Both the position numbers and the translations under genes were made by a program. Positions 25,926 through 36,083 of a stretch of 37,522 nucleotides of DNA are shown piece by piece. Numbering within the stretch: the first letter of the stretch is position 1; the number at the start of each line of letters is the position of its first letter. The notes under the pieces were generated by a model. That model was not told where the DNA came from and made no database searches. It was given only the letters and a program-made list of their open reading frames with translations. The stretch comes from CAZHHH01 sp052400685 (GTDB lineage Bacteria; Bacteroidota; Bacteroidia; Bacteroidales; Marinilabiliaceae), in the NCBI GenBank assembly GCA_052400685.1, contig JBQTGJ010000027.1, one strand, 5' to 3'.

Positions 25926-26396
25926 ATGAAAAAACTCAACATAAACCGAAGAAATTTCTTAAAAAGATTTCTTTATGCGCTTCTTTCGATACAACTATTT
26001 TACGTCCTGTTCAGGCTGCTTAAGCCACGCAATAAAGGCGCAGATCTGACTGATTATTACGACGCAGGAGAGATTGCAATTTTCGAGAAAGGGAAAATTT
26101 ATCCCTTCGGTTCCCGGCAGTTTTATCTGTACCGCTTTCCCGATGGCGGCTTTATGGCCGTGTCATCAAAATGTACCCACCTGGGCTGTACCATTCAATT
26201 CAAAGCCAACCATGGCCGGTTTGAATGTCCATGCCATGCCTCGGCTTTCGACACCAACGGAGAAGTGTTGTCGCCACCTGCCACCCGTGCGCTGGATTAT
26301 TTCCCCATTGCATTTAAAGACAACCGCGTGCTGGTCGACACCAATCATCCACTCAAAAGAAGTAACTACGACGCCTCACAAATTAAGTATCTATAG
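25926..26396 (+). CDS. Rieske 2Fe-2S protein
   Basis: A 156-residue Rieske subunit. Residues 8-33 hold a twin-arginine-like NRRNFLKR followed by a hydrophobic anchor (FLYALLSIQLFYVLF), so it is probably Tat-exported and stays anchored. Cluster ligands are C83 and H85 (CTHLGC, 83-88) and C101 and H104 (CPCHASAF). The Pro-loop equivalent is LSPPATRALDYF. It takes one electron from quinol at the Qo site of the cytochrome b upstream and passes it to a c-type haem, most likely the multihaem protein encoded 3 bp downstream. The domain is short and of the small bacterial type. Confidence 0.94.
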   Translation: MKKLNINRRNFLKRFLYALLSIQLFYVLFRLLKPRNKGADLTDYYDAGEIAIFEKGKIYPFGSRQFYLYRFPDGGFMAVSSKCTHLGCTIQFKANHGRFECPCHASAFDTNGEVLSPPATRALDYFPIAFKDNRVLVDTNHPLKRSNYDASQIKYL

Positions 26397-26399
26397 ACT

Positions 26400-28712
26400 A
26401 TGAATCTGACAGCCTACAAAAAAACGATACGAATATTAAGCATCGCTGTTCTGTTTATGTTTCCGGCCTATTTGGTCTTCAAACTGGCATTCGGTCGCAC
26501 CGGACAACAGCCGGAACAACCAAAAGCACAATATGTAGGCAAAGAAAACTGCAAAGAGTGCCACCTGGAGGAGTATAACGACTGGGTTGGATCACATCAT
26601 GACCTGGCCATGGATGTGGCCAACGATTCTACGGTACTTGGCGATTTCTCAGACGTGACCATAGAAGGCAACGGAATAACCCACCGACTGTACAAAAAAG
26701 ACGGGCGTTTCTTCGCTTATACCGATGGGCCGGATGGTAAAATGCAGTCGTACGAAATAAAATATGTATTTGGCTACACACCCCTTCAGCAATATCTGGT
26801 AGAATTTGATGGCGGACGTCTTCAAACACTACCAATAACATGGAATACCGAAGCCCACAACTGGTATCACATGGCCGACTCACTTTACAAAGATCAAAAC
26901 ATAGATGCCAACAACTGGCTGCACTGGACCAACCAGGCACAAACATGGAACGGCATGTGCGCCGAATGTCATTCCACCAACGTGGTTAAAGGATACGACC
27001 CCGAAACAGACACCTACCACACCACCTACTCAGAGATTGATGTGAGCTGCGAAGCCTGCCACGGTCCGGGATCTCAGCATGTGGAATGGGCCAATCTGCC
27101 CGAATACTCGAGGGACCAATTTGAGAACTACGGGCTCGAAGTCAAAACGAGTGGCGTCACCAATGGGGAATATGTCAATACCTGTGCAAGGTGCCACTCG
27201 CGAAAATCGACCCTTCAGGACTACGACCACAGCGCCGCCAGCATCTACGACAATATGGTACCGGCTCTGCCCGGTGAGCCCAGCTGGCATATCGACGGAC
27301 AGATTAAAGACGAAGATTATGTGTATGCCTCTTTTATGCAAAGTAAAATGTTTCAACGGCAGAGAGAAGTGCAATGCAACGATTGCCATAATGTTCACAG
27401 TGGCGAACGGCTGATGGATGGCAATGATCTTTGTTTACAATGCCACCAAAAAGAGGTTTACGACAGCTACAACCATCACCACCATAAACAAGCCGGGGAA
27501 CCGGGCGAAGCGGTCGTCTCAAAACTGGGGATTAAATACGAAGTAGGTTCCGGAACCGAATGCATCAATTGCCACATGCCCGGGCAATACTATATGGGCG
27601 TTGACTTCCGCAGTGATCACAGTTTCCGCATTCCGCGTCCCGATTTGTCGGTTAAAAACGGCACCCCCAATGCCTGTAACCAATGCCATGCCGATAAATC
27701 AAACCAATGGGCGGATCAATCAATCACAAAATGGTTCGGCACACACCGGCGTTTTCACTATTCAGAAGCCTTTGCCGAAGCAAAAGAAGGTCGTCCTGAA
27801 GCCGCCACCAAACTAAAAACCATTATCGACAACGATCTGTACCCGCTTAATATTCGAAGTCTGGCCATCGAGACTTTGGGAACTAACTTTCCCGACTCAA
27901 TAGTGTCGGTTTTAGATGACTACCTCACAAACACCGAAGCAGCCTTAAGACTGTCGGCCCTGAAAACCATACAGATACCCTCCGACAAAAATATTCAGCG
28001 GTTGTTAAATGCACTGACCGATGCAACCAAAGCAGTGAGAACCGAAGCCGCACAGCATTTAATGCAGGCCGGAGACCGCATCCCGGGTAAATATCAAAAA
28101 ACCTATCAGCAAGCGCTGGACGAATACAAGGCTATTTTGTTGTATAACGCCGACTTTCCCATTGGGAAATATAACCTGGCCAATTTCTATTACAATCAAA
28201 ATCAAATGAAAGAGGCAGAGAAATACTATCTGGCAGCGATCAGTCAGGACAGTGAGCTCCCATTCATCAAACTTAATCTGGCGTATTTATATAACCGAAC
28301 CGGACAAAACGAAAAAGCCGAGCAACAGTTTCTCGACTACCTGAAAAAAGAACCCAACGATGCCAATGCTCTTTTCTCTTTGGGTTTACTGTTGGCAGAA
28401 ATGGGGAAATACGATGCATCGCTGGAGGCACTGTTAAACGTCAGAAAGCTAGCCCCCGGCCACCCAAGGGTAAACCACAATATAGCCATGATGTATGACT
28501 TTATGCACGATAAAGGGCAAGCCGAAAATTATCTAAAAGAAGAAATTACGTTCTCAGATGACCTTAACAGCCGAATGGAACTTCTGAGTTTTTATCTGGA
28601 TAATAATTATGGTGAAAAGGCGCTTGACTATGGTCTGAAAATACTGGAGAAGTACCCGGATGCAGAACAGGTCAGACAAATTGTTGATCAGCTGCAGGCT
28701 CAAATGAAATGA
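26400..28712 (+). CDS. Eight-haem c-type cytochrome with HEAT-like and TPR repeats
   Basis: A 770-residue exported electron carrier. A hydrophobic anchor is at 10-31. Eight CXXCH motifs begin at C51 (CKECH), C187, C217, C262, C326, C345, C388 and C426 (CNQCH), resembling the cytochrome c554-like arrangement. Residues 430-550 contain HEAT-like helices (NIQRLLNALTDATKAVRTEA). From about 570 to 765 there are TPR units (YNLANFYYNQNQMKEAEKYY, ALFSLGLLLAEMGKYDASLE). It likely accepts electrons from the Rieske protein and binds a partner through the repeats. It could also reduce a small nitrogen or sulfur compound, which the sequence does not decide. Start is 3 bp after the Rieske stop. Confidence 0.92.
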   Translation: MNLTAYKKTIRILSIAVLFMFPAYLVFKLAFGRTGQQPEQPKAQYVGKENCKECHLEEYNDWVGSHHDLAMDVANDSTVLGDFSDVTIEGNGITHRLYKKDGRFFAYTDGPDGKMQSYEIKYVFGYTPLQQYLVEFDGGRLQTLPITWNTEAHNWYHMADSLYKDQNIDANNWLHWTNQAQTWNGMCAECHSTNVVKGYDPETDTYHTTYSEIDVSCEACHGPGSQHVEWANLPEYSRDQFENYGLEVKTSGVTNGEYVNTCARCHSRKSTLQDYDHSAASIYDNMVPALPGEPSWHIDGQIKDEDYVYASFMQSKMFQRQREVQCNDCHNVHSGERLMDGNDLCLQCHQKEVYDSYNHHHHKQAGEPGEAVVSKLGIKYEVGSGTECINCHMPGQYYMGVDFRSDHSFRIPRPDLSVKNGTPNACNQCHADKSNQWADQSITKWFGTHRRFHYSEAFAEAKEGRPEAATKLKTIIDNDLYPLNIRSLAIETLGTNFPDSIVSVLDDYLTNTEAALRLSALKTIQIPSDKNIQRLLNALTDATKAVRTEAAQHLMQAGDRIPGKYQKTYQQALDEYKAILLYNADFPIGKYNLANFYYNQNQMKEAEKYYLAAISQDSELPFIKLNLAYLYNRTGQNEKAEQQFLDYLKKEPNDANALFSLGLLLAEMGKYDASLEALLNVRKLAPGHPRVNHNIAMMYDFMHDKGQAENYLKEEITFSDDLNSRMELLSFYLDNNYGEKALDYGLKILEKYPDAEQVRQIVDQLQAQMK

Positions 28713-28758
28713 CACATACCACACAGCCTCCAACAAGCTGTACATATCGCTGCTCAGA

Positions 28759-28799
28759 GTGCCTGTAACAGCATTTATCAGGAACGCTGTTACAGGCAC
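28759..28799. terminator. Strong bidirectional hairpin between convergent genes
   Basis: GTGCCTGTAACAGC (28759-28772) pairs perfectly with GCTGTTACAGGCAC (28786-28799) around a 13-nt loop. It lies between the stops of the cytochrome and the plug protein, so it could end both messages. No clear T-run follows on either strand. A short direct repeat (ATCATTTGAGTGC, twice) follows at about 28819-28846. Confidence 0.6.
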
Positions 28800-28894
28800 C
28801 GTTGCTCACGGGCCCGTCATCATTTGAGTGCATCATTTGAGTGCACCATTAATACTACTTTTTTACAGAGAAAAACAACCTTGACAAACAAGTA

Positions 28895-31567
28895 CTATTG
28901 CTCATCCCTTTTAATGGTTCCCACAAAATGACAGATTTTACCTTCGTCTGTAATTCCTTCCAGAGTAACAGTATAATCATTCGCCGGGTCGGCAGTAAAA
29001 AATGACATTCGAAGGATTCCTGTGGAGTCGCACATAAGGGATGGATTCCAATAAATGGTAGTTCTCATATCCTGTTTGGGATCCTCCTTATTCTTTTGAA
29101 CCTCATATTTTGGCACATAAAACTGTTCCGGTTTCTGAATCCCCAAAGGAGAAAACCGGGTCATACTGACTGAAGTAGTTCGTTCAATAACAGCGCCTCT
29201 CTTTATGGAAAGGGCGATTACACCATTGGCCCCATCAGTCCCGAAAATAGCGGCACTGGCCCCTTTAAAGACTTCAATTTTGGCCACATCGCCGGGTTGA
29301 ATATACCTAAGTTCAGAAAGATCCATTTCGGGCATACCATCGATAAACAAGGTGGGCTCCGACTGATTTCCTCTAATCCGGACCTCATCACCGTTAACCT
29401 GAACCCCCGGCAGGGTCGAGAGAAGGTCAAAAAGTGACAGGCCGGCATACTGTTCAATCTTTTCAGCATCGATCTCAGAATCTGCCAATCCCGAATAATA
29501 ATTAGTTGCCGCGTCATTCGGTTGCGCATCACCATAGATCTTTACCTCATCGAGATGAATCATGCGCATTCCCCCGTCAATGTAATATTTTTGTTTGCTC
29601 TGTTCAAAATAGTCGTTTGGAAAGGCGTGAGGAATTGCCTGCGGCGCGGTAAAAAACGTTTGAGATGAAGGAAAAACCTCTTTATCCGGAACAATTTCCA
29701 CTCCGGGGAAACGCCTGGCTTTTTGGGCTTTCAAAATAAAACTGATACTGTCGTCAAATTGAATACCATCAATCTGGTAACGCCCCAAACTGTCGGTTGT
29801 TGTAGCAGAGAATATCCCGGGGCCCAAAGCAAATACATTACATTTTTTGGGCGGCTTTCCCAAAATGTTTAAAACCCTTCCCGACAAGGTCTGACCGACT
29901 TCAATATAATATTCCGGCATTTTAAAACGATGCTGAGCAACCTCTGTCGTATTATAACGGCGCCATGCCTGAGTTTGCATTAAAAGGTCGAGACGTCTGC
30001 TCTGCTCAATCGCATCTCCCTCAAAATAAAACAATGGATCCTCGATGTGTCCCTTTATGTCGGAAGAAAGCAGCAGATAACTCACGATATTATCGTTTAA
30101 TGAATCTTTTAAAACGAGCCTTTGGTCGGTCACACTCACCGCATAACTACCCGCCGGCGACCCCCCATTTAAAGGTTGAATCTTAAAGCTTAAATCAACC
30201 GCCTCCCGTCGTCCATAATAGGCTTTATCTGTATCCATTTCAACCAAAGGCAAATTAGCTGTTGTTGAAAAAAACAATCTTTCGCACTGCATATTACCCA
30301 TACCATCCAATATCGAGATGGCATAAACACCAGGATTCAAATTCCCCTGCCGGAATTGACCCCTCAACTTTACCAGTGGCGAAATCAGAACCGGGACACC
30401 TCTGGTATGTATCAGCATATAAAGTGACATTGACTTGTCTTTTCGTTTATCGGTTACCCCATATATCACCTTGTCACCAAAAACATTCACGTTAAGTGCA
30501 ACACCTTCTTCCGTGGCCTGAGGCAGATCAAAGCGCTTTTCATCTCCCTTCTCGGACCTGACTATTGCATAATAACTCTCTTGGGGTAACGGACTCAGCA
30601 TGAATTTACCCATCCCCTTATCGTTTGAAACAATCTCAAATTTTAAATCCCCGTTGTTGGAATAAACCTTTCCGCTTACAACTTCTGATAACCCATCGGT
30701 ACCAATCGCCTTAAATGCAACCTCCTGAATACAGTTATTGAGAAACACGCCACTCTCGGGGAAAAACTGGACATCAAAATCGTGACTGAAATCCGGCAGA
30801 TAAATAGAGGTGTGATACTTTAAATCCGGATCATCTATATAAACATCAAGGTATCCTGTTTTACCCGAAGAAGGTTCATAGGGAATACTAACTTTTACCT
30901 TTCCCAAAGCGTCGGACAAATACGTATTCTTTCGGTTTTTGACGCCCAACCCATTTTGCAAAACATAAATACTTTTTTCGGTAATAGGTTGAGAATGGCT
31001 ATCTGAGAATTGGAGGTTGACAAAAACCTGTCCGTTTGCCGGCGTGTCATAGGTGGCCCGACAGCTAACCTCATCATCAATTCTATTTCCAATATATAAT
31101 GATTTATGAAAAAAGAAATCGGTGGGGTTATTTTGCATCCAATAGGTATAAGCGCGCAGATTATAATCGCCGGAAGGTAAATCCGGTTTTAATTTAATAT
31201 ACCCGGCAAATCCTGTCGAATCCTTGCGAATCTTCACCCGCGATACAACTGAATCCATCCGGTTAATTAATTCAACATAGACAAATCGGCTCAACGACTG
31301 AGGTTTAAGGGTGGCCGCATTTACCAGATAACCTTTGAACCAAATATTTTCACCTGCACTGTAGTAAGGCTTGTCGGTTTGTAAATACACCTTCTCTTCG
31401 AGGGCTGTCAAAAAATATTCTTTGAAATTAGACACGACCTTTCCCATAAATTCCTGGTTCTTTTCTTCCAGAGAGAAAGAGGTTAGTCCAATTAAAACAA
31501 ACGCAAACAAAATTGTATTAACGATGGTTTTGTGCCTGCCTAATTTACGCAAGATTTTATTACACAT
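28895..31567 (-). CDS. Exported MG2-like / TonB-plug domain protein
   Basis: A large envelope protein of 890 residues. A hydrophobic export signal is near 13-33 (IVNTILFAFVLIGLTSFS). Residues about 55-160 resemble an alpha-2-macroglobulin MG2 domain (VYLQTDKPYYSAGENIWFKG). Further beta-sandwich repeats follow, then a carboxypeptidase-like regulatory segment near 565-620 (LSGRVLNILGKPPKKCNVFA). A TonB-receptor plug lies at about 720-800 (TLPGVQVNGDEVRIRGN, FIDGMPEMDLSELRYI, GTDGANGVIALSIKRG). Only about 90 residues remain after the plug, so there is no 22-strand barrel. This architecture recurs in Bacteroidota. Its function is not established here. Confidence 0.85.
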   Translation of the reverse strand: MCNKILRKLGRHKTIVNTILFAFVLIGLTSFSLEEKNQEFMGKVVSNFKEYFLTALEEKVYLQTDKPYYSAGENIWFKGYLVNAATLKPQSLSRFVYVELINRMDSVVSRVKIRKDSTGFAGYIKLKPDLPSGDYNLRAYTYWMQNNPTDFFFHKSLYIGNRIDDEVSCRATYDTPANGQVFVNLQFSDSHSQPITEKSIYVLQNGLGVKNRKNTYLSDALGKVKVSIPYEPSSGKTGYLDVYIDDPDLKYHTSIYLPDFSHDFDVQFFPESGVFLNNCIQEVAFKAIGTDGLSEVVSGKVYSNNGDLKFEIVSNDKGMGKFMLSPLPQESYYAIVRSEKGDEKRFDLPQATEEGVALNVNVFGDKVIYGVTDKRKDKSMSLYMLIHTRGVPVLISPLVKLRGQFRQGNLNPGVYAISILDGMGNMQCERLFFSTTANLPLVEMDTDKAYYGRREAVDLSFKIQPLNGGSPAGSYAVSVTDQRLVLKDSLNDNIVSYLLLSSDIKGHIEDPLFYFEGDAIEQSRRLDLLMQTQAWRRYNTTEVAQHRFKMPEYYIEVGQTLSGRVLNILGKPPKKCNVFALGPGIFSATTTDSLGRYQIDGIQFDDSISFILKAQKARRFPGVEIVPDKEVFPSSQTFFTAPQAIPHAFPNDYFEQSKQKYYIDGGMRMIHLDEVKIYGDAQPNDAATNYYSGLADSEIDAEKIEQYAGLSLFDLLSTLPGVQVNGDEVRIRGNQSEPTLFIDGMPEMDLSELRYIQPGDVAKIEVFKGASAAIFGTDGANGVIALSIKRGAVIERTTSVSMTRFSPLGIQKPEQFYVPKYEVQKNKEDPKQDMRTTIYWNPSLMCDSTGILRMSFFTADPANDYTVTLEGITDEGKICHFVGTIKRDEQ

Positions 31568-31607
31568 TGGGAATAACTATTACAATGACCAAATTAAGAA
31601 GTTAAAC

Positions 31608-31615
31608 CAAAGGTA
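31608..31615 (-). promoter_or_regulatory. -7 box of the plug-protein gene
   Basis: The minus-strand TACCTTTG lies 40 nt upstream of the start codon. No -33 TTG is visible at normal spacing. Confidence 0.4.
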
Positions 31616-32017
31616 AATTTTATCTGTTAAAACTATTTAATTTTCCTAAATAACATCCGAAAGAAATAATCCTCTGCTTCAACACATTCGCTTTCAATGG
31701 GGCGTTTACAACGATAACAAACAAAAGAAAACCTGAGTCGCCACACCAATGAGGGTGATAATTCCGGATAATGGACTTCCCCATTTATTTCAATTGGCTG
31801 CCTGACTCCGGCTCTGAATGGGTCACAACAAATATTGAAAACAATTTTAGGCTGCCGTGCATTTCAACCACTATTATAAAAAAAATTAATAGCACCAAAT
31901 TATTCAACACATCTATTGCTAATCATCAAAAAAAATGATATAATAGGCATCGCTCCCCATAAACTGGAAGGGGACAACAAAACGGTGTAAAGGTGTTTCT
32001 TTAACTGAATAACAAAC

Positions 32018-32395
32018 TTTATTTGGTTATATGACAATGACTCTGAATTTGCTGAAAATGATATAGTCATAAAATGCCACAGACAAAGTTTTAAACTTCA
32101 TACTGAATAGATTGAAAAGGATCAGTTAACTCCTTATTTCAATGGTATTCTGTTTCATCTGAACATACTGGAAATATCCGGGACATTAAAAAGAATCTCT
32201 TTTCTGAATCGCAGGCTATATCTTCTTCAGCCGGTGTATTGAGTCACTGCCAAAGGCATCAGTATTTGTCTGAATTGTTTACAAGACCTTCTTCTGACTG
32301 AGCCGCACGATTTGCGGTCACAGGCAGATATGCTGGCCCATAAATATGGCCGGCTTACCAGCGTCTTGATTGATATAATAAATAATAAAACTTAG
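32018..32395 (+). pseudogene. Possible degraded ORF upstream of the GT4 fusion, unrecognised
   Basis: One plus-strand frame reads as protein-like sequence over about 125 codons with two in-frame stops (TAG near 32107, TGA near 32239). Segments include YDNDSEFAENDIVIKCHRQS, IEKDQLTPYFNGILFHLN and LTEPHDLRSQADMLAHKYGR. It ends at TAG 32393-32395, just 5 nt before the GT4 start codon, as an upstream operon partner would. I do not recognise the family and cannot exclude chance. The remaining gap 31616-32017 shows nothing else. Confidence 0.3.
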
Positions 32396-32400
32396 TCATT

Positions 32401-34626
32401 ATGAAAATAGCATTAATAGGAACTTTTCCGCCCAGGAGATGCGGAATCGCCACTTTTACCAACGATTTAAATGAAGGCATTAAACAAACGGGATGCAAAA
32501 CAGTGGTCATTGCCATCAACGACGGACTTAAAAAGTACAATTATCCCGACGATGTGCAGTTTGAAATAGAACAAAACGAGGTCATCTCGTATGTTAGAGC
32601 GAGCAATTATTTAAATACGAATAATATTGATGCCGTTATTCTTCAGCATGAATACGGCATATTTGGCGGCAGTTATGGCGAACACATTCTCCAGCTGATA
32701 AAACGGCTGCGTATGCCGGTCATTACAACACTGCACACCATCATTGACAACCCAACGCCGGAGCAGAAATTTATCATGTCGGAAATCGGCCGCCTGTCCA
32801 GTAAAGTGATTAGCATTTCGCAAAAAGGCATGACTTTTTTAAAAACCATCTATAACATCGATCCCGGAAAAATTGAACACATACATCATGGGGTACATAA
32901 AATATCGTTCGACAATGCGCAGACGTTAAAGCAACAGTTGGGGGTAAAAAACAAAAAGATTCTGCTCTCCTTTGGTTTATTATCGCGCAATAAATCGTTG
33001 GAAGTGGTCATAAAAGCTTTGTATGAAGTAAAAAAAGAACATCCCGAGGTGGTATACATTATACTGGGAGCCACACATCCTCACGTTTTAAAACTGGAAG
33101 GAGAAGACTACCGGCACTCATTAATCCGGTTGGTTAAAAAGCTGAAGCTCGAAAAAAATGTCATCTTTGTCGACCGGTTTGTCTCTAATGCAGAACTGTT
33201 TGATTTTCTGGCCGCCTGCGACATCTATGTCATTCCCTACCAGGATGAAAAACAAATCTCATCGGGCACTCTTATCTATACCATGGGCGCGGGCAAGCCC
33301 ATCATCTCAACGCCGTTTTGGTACGCGCGCGAAATGCTGGCCAATGACCGTGGCATCCTGTTCGACTTTAACAACCATGAACAATTAACTCAACATATAA
33401 ACGATTTGCTCACCCATGATGAGAAGAGAAAGGCCATCGGCGCTAACGCCCTGAAGCTGGCTCAACAATGCTACTGGCCCAAAATCGGACAGTATTATCT
33501 CGAGATAGTTCGAAAAGCTTACCATGAACGATTGAGTCTCACCTCAAACTACCAGATGGCCGACGATAAAGAGGCCAGCTTTACCTTGCCGCCACTTAAT
33601 CTGACTCACCTGAAAGTGCTTACCGATGACACCGGGATACTGCAACATGCGCGCTACAATGTCCCCGATCGTTCATACGGCTATTGCATCGACGATAATG
33701 CCCGGGCCTTGATTCTTTCGACCATGTTGCAGGACGAAGTTCAGGACACCGATCTGCTGATACAACTAACCAGCATCTATCTCTCCTTTATTGATTACGC
33801 CCTGAACCCGGCCAATGGAAAATTCAGGAATTTCATGTCATACAACCGCGAATGGCTCGAAGAACAAGGTTCGGAAGACAGCTTTGGCCGAACACTTTGG
33901 GCATTGGGATATACGGCCTCAAAAACCAAAATAGAAAACTTTCATCATCACTCCAAATACTTATTCCATAAAGGATTGCAGCACATCAATGACATTCGTC
34001 ACCCACGGGCACTGGCGTATGCCATATTGGGCCTGGCACATTATCTGGAAAAGCACGACGACGAAACCATTCAACAACTTTTGGCAGAAAAAGCGGCACA
34101 GTTATCAGCCTTCTTCGATGAAACCATTGACGACAAAGAATGGATCTGGTACGAAGAAATTGTCACTTATGCCAATGCACGCATTCCGCATGCCCTGTTA
34201 TTGGCCGGCATACGGTTACAAGAAAATCTATTCATTCAGAGAGGCCTCAGACTGCTGGACTGGCTCATAAAAAAACAGTTCGTCGACAGCCTGTTTCTGC
34301 CGATCGGCAATAACAGCTGGTTAACGCGCGACCAAAAATCGTCCTTCGACCAGCAGCCCATCGAAGCACACGGCATCATCGATGCCTGCATTCTGGCCGA
34401 AAAAATAACCCACAATTTAAAATACGGCGATTATGCCATGAGCGCTTTTGCCTGGTTTACCGGCGAAAACGAAATCTCGTTGCCATTGTACGACTTCGCC
34501 ACTGGCGGCTGTCGCGATGGCCTGCATCCCGGAAGAGTCAATCTTAATCAGGGTGCCGAATCAACCTTATCGTGCCTGTTGTCTCTTATCCAGATCTCCT
34601 ATTATGTACGTAATAAAAACAAATAA
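32401..34626 (+). CDS. GT4-family glycosyltransferase with C-terminal helical (glycosidase-like) domain
   Basis: A 741-residue cytoplasmic fusion. Residues 1-375 are a GT-B glycosyltransferase of the GT4 type. The opening is MKIALIGTFPPRRCGIATFT, a hinge precedes ILLSFGLLSRNKSLEVVIKA, and the donor-side motif is DEKQISSGTLIYTMGAGKP, in which the second glutamate of the usual EX7E motif is absent. Residues about 395-741 are an all-helical region (YGYCIDDNARALILSTML, LAYAILGLAHYLEKHDD) resembling alpha/alpha barrels of glycoside-processing enzymes. It is followed 8 bp later by GH130 and then by another GT4, so the three should handle one glycan, possibly mannose-containing (inference). Confidence 0.88.
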   Translation: MKIALIGTFPPRRCGIATFTNDLNEGIKQTGCKTVVIAINDGLKKYNYPDDVQFEIEQNEVISYVRASNYLNTNNIDAVILQHEYGIFGGSYGEHILQLIKRLRMPVITTLHTIIDNPTPEQKFIMSEIGRLSSKVISISQKGMTFLKTIYNIDPGKIEHIHHGVHKISFDNAQTLKQQLGVKNKKILLSFGLLSRNKSLEVVIKALYEVKKEHPEVVYIILGATHPHVLKLEGEDYRHSLIRLVKKLKLEKNVIFVDRFVSNAELFDFLAACDIYVIPYQDEKQISSGTLIYTMGAGKPIISTPFWYAREMLANDRGILFDFNNHEQLTQHINDLLTHDEKRKAIGANALKLAQQCYWPKIGQYYLEIVRKAYHERLSLTSNYQMADDKEASFTLPPLNLTHLKVLTDDTGILQHARYNVPDRSYGYCIDDNARALILSTMLQDEVQDTDLLIQLTSIYLSFIDYALNPANGKFRNFMSYNREWLEEQGSEDSFGRTLWALGYTASKTKIENFHHHSKYLFHKGLQHINDIRHPRALAYAILGLAHYLEKHDDETIQQLLAEKAAQLSAFFDETIDDKEWIWYEEIVTYANARIPHALLLAGIRLQENLFIQRGLRLLDWLIKKQFVDSLFLPIGNNSWLTRDQKSSFDQQPIEAHGIIDACILAEKITHNLKYGDYAMSAFAWFTGENEISLPLYDFATGGCRDGLHPGRVNLNQGAESTLSCLLSLIQISYYVRNKNK

Positions 34627-34634
34627 GCTTAATC

Positions 34635-36083
34635 ATGAAAGTGACAAAATTACCCATACAAATATTACCCTCAACCCACCGAATGCTTTTGCGCCCTTTT
34701 ATTCCCGGTAATCCGTCGCATGTTGATCATATACTGCTGCGAATATTTACCACCAGCAAAGCCCAGCGCGAAAAAATGCTCGACAGTATTTACACCCGCT
34801 TTAACACCGGACATGAAGACATAAAATCGGTTTTTCTGGACCATTTCGAAAATGTAAAAGACCGGCTGCCAACCAACATATCCATTGATGAAAATATGAG
34901 GTTACTGATCGGGGCTTATTTTACACAGCAATATGCACTGGAATCGACGGCGCTGTTTAACCCGTCCATCGTTCCGCATCCCATACAGGATAAAGAAGGC
35001 GTTACCAAATTCATCCTCAGTCTTCGTGCCATTGGCGAAGGCCATATCTCATCCATCCTTTTTATGGAAGGCATTATAGACCAGGATTATAATATCACAT
35101 TAAAGCCTAATTCGCCAAAAATCATTGAGCCGAAACGTACGCAGCATGACTATGAAAAAGCCCTGTTCACCAAAAAAGCCAATGAATTGGGTATTTTAAC
35201 CGAGCATGCGCTGAGAGCTATCGAGCTGCTCAATGACACCTTTTCGTTCGACGAATTAAATAATGCCATCTCACGTATCAGAAGCTCTAATATTTACAAT
35301 GATAAAACTTCCGTTGAAGAATCACTAAACGACATCCGCCTGCTGGCTTTGTCCAATTTTACGTTGCAATTTTCGGACAACGACATTACCACCCGTGCCA
35401 TATACCCCGCGTCGCCATCGCAAAGCAACGGCCTCGAAGATGCCCGGTTTGTCAAATTTGTTGACGACAACGGCACCTGTAAGTATTACGCTACTTTTAC
35501 GGCTTTTGATGGCAGAACCGTTATGCCCGAAATGCTTGAAACAACCGACTTCAGTAAGTTTACCGTCTCCACCCTCAATGGCCCCGGTGCCAAAAACAAG
35601 GGCATGGCTCTGTTTCCCAGAAAGATTAACGGTCTATATATGATGCTGGGCAGGCAGGATAACGAATCGCTCTACATCATGCAGTCTGATAATCCATATT
35701 TCTGGTACGACTACAAAAAACTCATTAACCCCACCTATTATTGGGAATATATCCAGATAGGTAATTGTGGCTCGCCCATCGAAATTGATGAAGGATGGCT
35801 GGTGATAACCCATGGAGTAGGTCCGGTAAGGAGCTATTCGCTGGGCGCTCTCCTGCTCGATAAAAATGAGCCATGGCGGGTCATTGGGCGCCTCGACAAA
35901 CCATTGTTGGAGCCCTCCAAAGGCGAGCGGTTTGGCTATGTGCCCAACGTGCTATATACCTGTGGTGCCATGGTTATCGACCGCACTCTCATTCTGCCCT
36001 ATGCCATGAGCGATATCATCACCAAATTTGCCACGATCGGTATTGACGAAATATTAAACCAAATGATTTCATTAAAACCATGA
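34635..36083 (+). CDS. GH130-family glycoside phosphorylase/hydrolase
   Basis: A 482-residue enzyme of the five-bladed beta-propeller family GH130. The characterised members I know act on beta-mannosides, mostly as phosphorylases. Residues 1-235 are a helical N-terminal extension. The propeller carries the family motif GLEDARF with the probable catalytic D269, then FPRKINGLYMMLGRQDNESL and a C-terminal GERFGYVPNVLYTCGAMV. Subfamily and bond preference cannot be read by eye. It is encoded between two GT4 genes, which suggests turnover or phosphorolysis of the product made by its neighbours. Its stop TGA overlaps the first ATGA of a hairpin repeat. Confidence 0.92.
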   Translation: MKVTKLPIQILPSTHRMLLRPFIPGNPSHVDHILLRIFTTSKAQREKMLDSIYTRFNTGHEDIKSVFLDHFENVKDRLPTNISIDENMRLLIGAYFTQQYALESTALFNPSIVPHPIQDKEGVTKFILSLRAIGEGHISSILFMEGIIDQDYNITLKPNSPKIIEPKRTQHDYEKALFTKKANELGILTEHALRAIELLNDTFSFDELNNAISRIRSSNIYNDKTSVEESLNDIRLLALSNFTLQFSDNDITTRAIYPASPSQSNGLEDARFVKFVDDNGTCKYYATFTAFDGRTVMPEMLETTDFSKFTVSTLNGPGAKNKGMALFPRKINGLYMMLGRQDNESLYIMQSDNPYFWYDYKKLINPTYYWEYIQIGNCGSPIEIDEGWLVITHGVGPVRSYSLGALLLDKNEPWRVIGRLDKPLLEPSKGERFGYVPNVLYTCGAMVIDRTLILPYAMSDIITKFATIGIDEILNQMISLKP

